In this document: in pieces, positions 7,469 through 12,123 of the stretch | Numbering within the stretch: the first letter of the stretch is position 1 | How the letters are laid out: each line of letters opens with the position of its first letter | Assembly (NCBI GenBank): GCA_043744375.1 | Contig: JAYTUU010000008.1 | Span: 1-12,123, forward strand | Origin: CAIYPH01 sp043744375 | GTDB taxonomy: Bacteria; Pseudomonadota; Alphaproteobacteria; Acetobacterales; Acetobacteraceae | Length of the DNA stretch: 12,123 nucleotides | Reading direction: 5' to 3' | The notes under the pieces: model-generated | What the model saw: the letters and a program-made list of their open reading frames with translations, nothing else | The model's database searches: none | What the model was told of the DNA's origin: nothing | Translations under genes and position numbers: made by a program

Positions 7469-8053
7469 ATGCTTGGCTACATCGCAAGGCGCATCCTCTA
7501 CGCCATCCCGCTGGCCTTCTTGATCGGGTACACCATGGGTGCGGTGGCCGGGTGCTTCCCCGGGCGGGCGATCGATCGCGTGGTGACCGGCACGGCGGTG
7601 ATGGGGGTGAGCCTGCCGAACTACTGGCTCGGCATCGTGCTGGTGATCGTCTTCGCCGTCGAACTGATGGTGCTGCCGGCCACCGGCATGGGACCCTCAG
7701 GTTCGGCCAGTTTCAGCGTCTTCAACCTGGACGACCTGCGCTACCTGGTGCTGCCGGTGTTCACCCTGGCGATGGTACCGGTGGGCATCCTGGCGCGCAC
7801 CACGCGCGCCGCGGTGGCCGAGATCCGCGGCCAGGACTTCATCATCACGCTGCGAGCCAAGGGATTGTCGGAGTTCGCAGTGATCCGCCACGTGCTGAAG
7901 AACTCGCTGCCTGGCGTGCTCGCCGTGATGGGGTTGCAGTTCGGCTACCTGATGGGCGGCTCGATCCTGTTGCTGGCGATGGTGTTCGTGGCCAGCAACC
8001 TGCTGGTCGACCTGTTGCAGTCGATCATCGATCCGCGCATCCGCCGCGCCTGA
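7469..8053 (+). CDS. ABC importer permease, DppB/OppB type, with two internal deletions
   Basis: The 194-residue frame starts MLGYIARRILYAIPLAF and ends NLLVDLLQSIIDPRIRRA, the normal ends of a DppB-type permease, and keeps the EAA-loop region (FIITLRAKGLSEFAVIRHVL). Family members run about 305-340 residues. Between residues 17 and 18 the first periplasmic domain and following helix are missing (AF runs straight into LIGYTMGAVAGCFPG). At about residue 168 GGSI runs straight into LLLAMVFV, skipping the usual ~30-residue stretch that begins with E-x-x-F-x-x-P-G. Both joins keep the frame. GAGGAA lies nine bases before the ATG. The remaining helix count makes normal topology unlikely, so the product is probably inactive. 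It is followed 12 bases later by permease C. Confidence 0.82.
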   Translation: MLGYIARRILYAIPLAFLIGYTMGAVAGCFPGRAIDRVVTGTAVMGVSLPNYWLGIVLVIVFAVELMVLPATGMGPSGSASFSVFNLDDLRYLVLPVFTLAMVPVGILARTTRAAVAEIRGQDFIITLRAKGLSEFAVIRHVLKNSLPGVLAVMGLQFGYLMGGSILLLAMVFVASNLLVDLLQSIIDPRIRRA

Positions 8054-8065
8054 GGGAGCACCCGC

Positions 8066-8974
8066 ATGTCACAGGCCACAATTTCCGCGCCCACCGTCTC
8101 CAACTGGGAGGCCGAGGCGCTGCCCGCCACGCAGGTGCGCAGCTATTGGCAATCAGTAGGCTATCGGCTGCGCCACGACCCGGTCACGCTGGTGTTCGGC
8201 GCCATCGTGCTGGCGATCATCCTGACGGCGGTCTTCGCGCCGTGGATCGCGCCGATGAACCCTTACAAGGAGAGCGTGATCGGACGGCTCAAGCCGTTCG
8301 GCTGGCGCGGGCACATGCTGGGCACCGACGAGCTGGGCCGCGACATGCTGTCCCGCCTGATCTATGGCGGACGCATCTCGCTGCTCATGGGGCTGGTGCC
8401 GGTGGCGATCGCCACGATGGTCGGCGGCACGCTGGGGGTGATCGCGGGCTTCGGCGGCAAGACGGTGAACACCGCGATCATGCGCACGATGGACGTGTTC
8501 TATGCCTTCCCCTCCGTGCTGCTGGCGGTGGCGATCAGCGGAGCGATGGGCGGCGGCATTGTGAACGGGATGATCGCACTGTCGCTGGTGTTCACGCCGG
8601 CGATCTGCCGGGTGGCGGAGACGGCGACGGCGCAGGTGCGCAACCTGGACTTCATCGAGGCGGCACGAGCCTCCGGAGCGGGCATGTTCACCATCATCCG
8701 GCATCACGTGCTGGGCAATGTCCTCGGCCCTGTCTTCATCTATACGTCCAGCCTGGTCAGCGTGTCGATCCTGCTGGCGTCCGGGCTGTCCTTCCTCGGC
8801 CTGGGCGTGAAGCCGCCGGAGCCGGATTGGGGGCTGATGCTGAGCACGCTGCGCCAGTCGATCTATGTGAACCCGATCATCTGTGCCGCGCCGGGGATCG
8901 CGATCTTCATCACCTCGATCTGTTTCAATCTGGTCAGCGACGGGATCCGGGCTGCCATGGATGTGAGGATGTGA
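8066..8974 (+). CDS. ABC importer permease, DppC/OppC type
   Basis: 302 residues, the normal length, apparently undamaged. Layout: a cytoplasmic N-terminus (1-36), a first helix (about 42-60), the conserved HMLGTDELGRDMLSRLIYGG block (83-102) that precedes the core helices, and the EAA coupling loop EAARASGAGMFTIIRHHVLG (198-217) that contacts the ATPases. The C-terminus has SFLGLGVKPPEPDWG (242-256) and a terminal helix ending SDGIRAAMDVRM. It would pair with the B permease to form the channel for peptides or similar solutes. A GGGAG ribosome-binding site lies just upstream, 12 bases after the B permease stop, and its TGA overlaps the ATG of the next gene (TGATG), indicating translational coupling. 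Substrate unknown. Confidence 0.92.
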   Translation: MSQATISAPTVSNWEAEALPATQVRSYWQSVGYRLRHDPVTLVFGAIVLAIILTAVFAPWIAPMNPYKESVIGRLKPFGWRGHMLGTDELGRDMLSRLIYGGRISLLMGLVPVAIATMVGGTLGVIAGFGGKTVNTAIMRTMDVFYAFPSVLLAVAISGAMGGGIVNGMIALSLVFTPAICRVAETATAQVRNLDFIEAARASGAGMFTIIRHHVLGNVLGPVFIYTSSLVSVSILLASGLSFLGLGVKPPEPDWGLMLSTLRQSIYVNPIICAAPGIAIFITSICFNLVSDGIRAAMDVRM

Positions 8975-10062
8975 TGGAGCGCGCCGAATTGACCCAGGCC
9001 GAGCCCGATGCGTTGGATGTCCGCGACCGCGGCGGCGCCGCCCAGCCGCTGCTGATCGCGCGCGACCTGCGCAAGCATTTCCAGGTGAAGGCCGCCAATG
9101 CCGGGCCGCTGGGCAATCGGCGCGCGGCGGTGCGGGCGGTGGATGGCGTGTCCTTCACCCTGTTCAAGGGCGAGACGCTGGGCGTGGTGGGCGAGTCCGG
9201 CTGCGGCAAGTCGACGCTGGCGCGGCTGCTGCTGCACCTGATTGCGCCTGATGCCGGCGAGCTGATCTTCGACGGCGATACAGTGGGCGCGCCGGATGGC
9301 ATCACCGTGCAGGCGTTGCGGCGCCAGGTCCAGATGGTGTTCCAGGACAGCCACTCGTCGCTCAACCCGCGCATGCCGATCCAGGATTCGGTGGCATTCG
9401 GCCCCTTCGTGCAAGGCAAGAACCAGACCGCCGCACGCGAGATTGCGCGCGACATCCTGGTCAAGGTCGGACTCAACCCTTCCCTGTTCGGTCCGCGCTA
9501 TCCGCATGAATTGTCGGGCGGGCAGAAGCAGCGGGTGAACATCGCCCGCGCGCTGGCGATCAATCCGCGCATGGTGATCCTGGACGAGGCGGTCTCGGCG
9601 CTGGACAAATCGATCGAGGCCCAGGTGCTGAACCTGTTGCGCCAGCTCAAGCGCAGCTTCAACCTGACCTATGTGTTCATCAGCCACGACCTCAACGTGG
9701 TGCAGTACATCAGCGACCGCGTGCTGGTGATGTATCTCGGCCATGTCGTGGAGCTGGGCCCGGTCGAGGAGATTTTCGCCCGCCCGCTGCACCCGTATAC
9801 CAGCGCGTTGCTGGGTTCGCGGCCGTCGATGGACCCGGCCAGGCGCATCGAGGAGCCGCCGCTGGTCGGCGATCCGCCGAGTCCGATCGACCCGCCATCG
9901 GGCTGCCGCTTCCGCACCCGCTGTCCGATGTCCGAGGCGGTGTGCGCGGCGAAGGTCCCTGAACTTGGCGCCTGGCTGGATCGGGAATCGCATGTCGCAG
10001 CCTGCCATATCCACAATCCGGAGTCCGGTCATACCCGCGCCGGCGTCGGGGGGAGCGCATGA
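8974..10062 (+). CDS. ABC importer ATPase, DppF/OppF type
   Basis: 362 residues, full length. Walker A GESGCGKST (73-81), Q-loop Q124 (MVFQD), signature LSGGQKQR (180-187), Walker B VILDEAVSALD (201-211) and switch His238 (ISHD) are all present, so it should bind and hydrolyse ATP. The insertion between the start of the fold and RAVDGVSF (residues 41-54) and the C-terminal oligopeptide-transporter domain with HPYTSALL mark the F-type subunit. Four cysteines (C311, C317, C324, C344) sit in the C-terminal domain in the spacing seen for iron-sulphur-binding Dpp/Opp ATPases. The ATG overlaps the permease C stop, and the gene's own stop overlaps the ATG of the next gene by four bases. The unusual point is that the F-type gene precedes the D-type gene. 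Confidence 0.93.
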   Translation: MERAELTQAEPDALDVRDRGGAAQPLLIARDLRKHFQVKAANAGPLGNRRAAVRAVDGVSFTLFKGETLGVVGESGCGKSTLARLLLHLIAPDAGELIFDGDTVGAPDGITVQALRRQVQMVFQDSHSSLNPRMPIQDSVAFGPFVQGKNQTAAREIARDILVKVGLNPSLFGPRYPHELSGGQKQRVNIARALAINPRMVILDEAVSALDKSIEAQVLNLLRQLKRSFNLTYVFISHDLNVVQYISDRVLVMYLGHVVELGPVEEIFARPLHPYTSALLGSRPSMDPARRIEEPPLVGDPPSPIDPPSGCRFRTRCPMSEAVCAAKVPELGAWLDRESHVAACHIHNPESGHTRAGVGGSA

Positions 10063-11042
10063 TGGACGGCTTCATGATCGGACCGGCACCGCTGGTTACA
10101 GTCGACGACCTGACGGTAAAATTCGTCACCCGCGAAGCGACCGTGCACGCGGTGAACGGCGTCAGCTTCAGCGTGCGGGCGGGTGAAACGCTGTGCATCC
10201 TGGGCGAGTCCGGCTCAGGCAAGAGTGTCACGCTGCGCGCGCTGATGCGCCTGTTGCCGCCGGGCCGGGCGCAGATCACCGGCGGACTAACGGTGGATGG
10301 GCGCGACGTGCTGGCGATGGATCGCAAGACGCTGGGGGCCTATCGTGGCGGCCTAGCCTCCATGATCTTCCAGGAGCCGATGACCGCGCTGGACCCGGTC
10401 TACACCATCAACCAGCAGATCAGCGAGACCATCATCCGCCACAAGGGCGGCAGCAAGGCCCATGCCCGCGCCCGTGCGCTGGAACTGTTCGAACTTGTAA
10501 AAATCCCCTCGCCCGAGCGCCGGCTGGACGCCTATCCGCACGAACTCTCCGGCGGACTGCGCCAGCGTGCCATGATCGCCATGGCGCTGTCCTGTGAGCC
10601 GCGACTGTTGTTGGCGGATGAGCCCACCACGGCGCTGGATGCCACGGTTCAAATCCAGGTGCTGATCCTGTTGCGCCGATTGCAACAGGATATGGGAATG
10701 GCGACGATTTTCGTCACACATGACCTGGGTGTGGCAGCCGAGATCGCAGATCGAATCGCGGTCATGTATGCGGGTCGGATTGTCGAGGAAGGACCGGTCG
10801 CTGAAGTGTTGGCCGATCCCAAACATCCCTATACCCAGGGTCTGCTTGCTTCGACCGTGCATGGTGAACACCGCGGACAGGACATCCAGGCGATTCCAGG
10901 CAGCCCGCCCGACCTGCGGCGTCTTCCCAGTGGCTGCGCCTTCGGTCCCCGCTGTGGCCAGTCGATAGCTGCGTGCCGCACGGTCATACCTGAGCCGCGC
11001 TTTCCAGCCTCGGGTCGCATGGCTCGATGCCTGAGAGTGTAG
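10059..11042 (+). CDS. ABC importer ATPase, DppD/OppD type
   Basis: 327 residues, full length. Walker A GESGSGKS (49-56), Q105 (MIFQEPMTALDP, characteristic of D-type subunits), signature LSGGLRQR (163-170), Walker B LLLADEPTTALD (183-194) and His221 (VTHD) are intact. The C-terminal domain has HPYTQGLLAS and four cysteines (C293, C299, C306, C324) in the arrangement of a possible [4Fe-4S] site. It would form the ATPase heterodimer with the preceding gene product. The start at 10059 overlaps the previous stop (ATGA); a second ATG at 10062 is also possible. The last gene of the operon; no hairpin terminator is visible, and an IS element begins within about 50-80 bases. Confidence 0.92.
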   Translation: MMDGFMIGPAPLVTVDDLTVKFVTREATVHAVNGVSFSVRAGETLCILGESGSGKSVTLRALMRLLPPGRAQITGGLTVDGRDVLAMDRKTLGAYRGGLASMIFQEPMTALDPVYTINQQISETIIRHKGGSKAHARARALELFELVKIPSPERRLDAYPHELSGGLRQRAMIAMALSCEPRLLLADEPTTALDATVQIQVLILLRRLQQDMGMATIFVTHDLGVAAEIADRIAVMYAGRIVEEGPVAEVLADPKHPYTQGLLASTVHGEHRGQDIQAIPGSPPDLRRLPSGCAFGPRCGQSIAACRTVIPEPRFPASGRMARCLRV

Positions 11043-11128
11043 GTTATGTCCCAAGTCCTCTTCTGTGAAACAGCTGGGCATGGTCGTGCGGTAATCCCCC
11101 CATTTTTAACGGGGTGCGTTCGTAGACT

Positions 11129-11929
11129 TCACTGGGCCATGTTCAGTTTCTGGGCGGGTGTGATGCCGCCGATGCCCATGTTCGGGCGATCATTGTTGTA
11201 AGTCCACAGCCATTGTGTGGCGCAGTCCTGTGCCTCCTCGATGGTTTCAATGATGTTTTGGTCCAGCCACTCGTGCCTGACCGTGCGGTTGTAGCGTTCG
11301 ATGTAGGCGTTCTGCTGGGGCTGGCCGGGTTGGATATGCTGCAGGAGGATGTTCCGTTTGCCGGCCCACTCCTTCAGCTTCTCGCTGATGTATTCCGGCC
11401 CGTTATCAACCCTGATGGCACCAGGCCGGCCCCGCCACTCGATGATGCGGTCGAGGCTGCGGATCACCCGCTCGGCGGGCAGCGAGAAGTCCACCTCGAT
11501 GCCCAGTCCTTCGCGGTTGAAGTCGTCCAGCACGTTCAACAGCCGGAACTGGCGGCCATCACCAAGCCGGTCTGCCATGAAATCCATGGACCAGGTCATG
11601 TTCGGCGCTTCCGGCACCGCCAGGGCGTCGGGTTTGTCTCGTTTCAGCCGTTTGCGGGGCTTGATACGAAGGTTCAGCTCCAGCTCGCAGTAGATGCGAT
11701 AGACGCGCTTGTGGTTCCACGGATGGCCCTTCACGTTGCGCAAATGCAGGAAACAAAGGCCAAACCCCCAAGTCTTGCGGGCATCGGTCAGCCCGACCAG
11801 CAGAGCGGCGATCTCGTCGTTCTCGGCTTTCAGCTTCGGGCCATAGCGATAGCAGGTTTCGCTGACCCCGAAGGTCCGGCAAGCGAGGGCAATGCTCGTC
11901 CCGCGTCGTGCCACTGCATTCAGGGCCAT
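11129..11929 (-). CDS. IS3-family transposase OrfB (DDE integrase domain)
   Basis: The reading frame is open on the minus strand from 12094 to the TGA at 11129-11131. The OrfB part most likely starts at the ATG at 11929 or is reached by frameshifting from orfA. It begins with a HTH_21-like segment (ALACRTFGVSETCYRY), followed by NHKRVYRIYCELELNLR and the rve integrase core. The catalytic triad is visible: Asp in WSMDFMAD, Asp in IRVDNGPEY and Glu in NAYIERYN, with exactly 35 residues between the last two, the IS3 D-D(35)E spacing. The C-terminus (NNDRPNMGIGGITPAQKL) is complete. It cuts and joins DNA at the element ends together with the OrfA DNA-binding part, which is largely missing here. 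The 55 codons upstream of 11929 in this frame are mostly the out-of-frame reading of orfA. Confidence 0.9.
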   Translation of the reverse strand: MALNAVARRGTSIALACRTFGVSETCYRYGPKLKAENDEIAALLVGLTDARKTWGFGLCFLHLRNVKGHPWNHKRVYRIYCELELNLRIKPRKRLKRDKPDALAVPEAPNMTWSMDFMADRLGDGRQFRLLNVLDDFNREGLGIEVDFSLPAERVIRSLDRIIEWRGRPGAIRVDNGPEYISEKLKEWAGKRNILLQHIQPGQPQQNAYIERYNRTVRHEWLDQNIIETIEEAQDCATQWLWTYNNDRPNMGIGGITPAQKLNMAQ

Positions 11930-11952
11930 CTCGCGGCGTTGAGATGGCCCAG

Positions 11953-12030
11953 TTACTTTTTTCCAAGAGCTTCCTTCAAAAGGTCGGCTTGCATGCTGAG
12001 GTCCGCATACATCCGCTTCAGCCGACGGTT
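11953..12030 (-). pseudogene. IS3-family OrfA, last 25 codons only
   Basis: One frame away from OrfB, the minus strand reads NRRLKRMYADLSMQADLLKE, then ALGKK and TAA (11955-11953). This is the coiled-coil C-terminus of IS3 OrfA (usually preceded by L-x-E-E-N). The helix-turn-helix part and start codon should lie to the right, but the sequence beyond 12030 has an in-frame TGA about a dozen codons away and no OrfA similarity. The break replaces the expected acidic residues with GEW. Confidence 0.75.
11956..11962 (-). promoter_or_regulatory. Programmed -1 frameshift site A AAA AAG
   Basis: On the minus strand the orfA frame reads GGA AAA AAG TAA. The heptamer A AAA AAG is in the correct phase for a -1 slip, after which the ribosome continues AAA GTA ACT into the OrfB frame. 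This is the standard IS3-family way of making the OrfAB transposase. Confidence 0.8.
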
Positions 12031-12058
12031 CCATTCGCCGGGAAAACCACTCGCAAGT

Positions 12059-12081
12059 CATTTGATCCCCCGGATCAAATG
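12059..12081. repeat. Perfect 10-bp inverted repeat with 3-base spacer
   Basis: CATTTGATCC and GGATCAAATG are exact reverse complements separated by CCC. The sequence lies in unassigned DNA beyond the broken end of orfA. It could be an operator, a hairpin or the remains of another element. No T-run follows directly on either strand, so a classical terminator is not supported. Confidence 0.7.
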
Positions 12082-12123
12082 CTTTTACTCGCACCCAGAT
12101 CGTTTTCTGGCCCGGCTCAAACC

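Larger units (their letters stand above)
11090..12030 (-). mobile_element. IS3-family insertion sequence, truncated at its orfA end
   Basis: The element is recognised by its transposase, the orfA tail and the frameshift site between them. The left boundary is inferred: the unusual GTAATCCCCCCATTTTTAACGG stretch at about 11091-11112, between the importer operon and the orfB stop, looks like a terminal inverted repeat. The right boundary at about 12030 is where orfA similarity stops. No second terminal repeat or target duplication can be seen, so the element is probably incomplete and unable to move by itself. The group within IS3 (IS407-like seems likely) is not certain. Confidence 0.75.

Noticed and set aside
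7552..8973. Long + strand frame running through the two permeases into the first ATPase
   Set aside because: Only the part from 8974 is the ATPase. The preceding 474 codons are an out-of-frame reading of permeases B and C, rich in Arg, Gly and His.
11091..11117. Hairpin CCCC...GGGG after the last ATPase gene as an operon terminator
   Set aside because: The stem is only four or so pairs with no following T-run, and the position fits an IS terminal repeat better.

Overview
The window is GC-rich DNA that looks alphaproteobacterial, probably from an Acetobacteraceae-like (Rhodospirillales) organism. That placement rests on base composition, the style of the TPM-domain proteins and of the small Pro/Arg-rich protein, and the IS3-type transposase. 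It is recalled resemblance, not a database result. The striking general property is that intact genes alternate with genes cut off at one or both ends or carrying clean internal deletions, with at least nine inferred break-joins in 12 kb.

Left part (1-2476, + strand). A TPM-domain protein lacking its N-terminus (109-744) is followed, across a three-copy 16-bp tandem repeat that carries the Shine-Dalgarno sequence, by an intact membrane TPM-domain protein (786-1394). Next come four butt-joined gene fragments, all on the + strand: a Lon-related protease piece (about 1395-1754), an acetyl-CoA synthetase piece (about 1748-1860), a 2-oxoacid dehydrogenase E2 piece (about 1861-2202) and an acyl carrier protein piece (about 2206-2340). 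Each lacks its catalytic or flanking parts, except that the ACP keeps its Ser attachment motif. The simplest reading is one ancestral + strand cluster collapsed by serial deletions. I recognise nothing at 2341-2476.

Middle part (2477-5442, - strand). Two intact, overlapping genes: an enolase-superfamily mandelate racemase/muconate lactonizing enzyme-like protein (first gene) and a large polytopic DUF6077-like membrane protein (second gene). A 339-bp non-coding stretch (5443-5781) with a pyrimidine-rich tract and a common dispersed repeat separates them from a G-poor, C-rich + strand gene for a small Pro/Arg-rich hypothetical protein (5782-6420).

Right part (6643-11042, + strand). A peptide/nickel-type ABC importer operon runs solute-binding protein, permease B, permease C, ATPase F-like, ATPase D-like. 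Permease C and both ATPases look complete and overlap tightly. The binding protein has lost its N-terminal half and permease B has two in-frame internal deletions, so the importer is probably dead or altered even though its ATPases are preserved.

Right edge (about 11090-12123, - strand). An IS3-family element with an intact DDE transposase domain, an A6G frameshift site at the orfA/orfB boundary, and an orfA reduced to its last 25 codons. The sequence beyond the orfA break holds a perfect 10-bp inverted repeat of unknown role.
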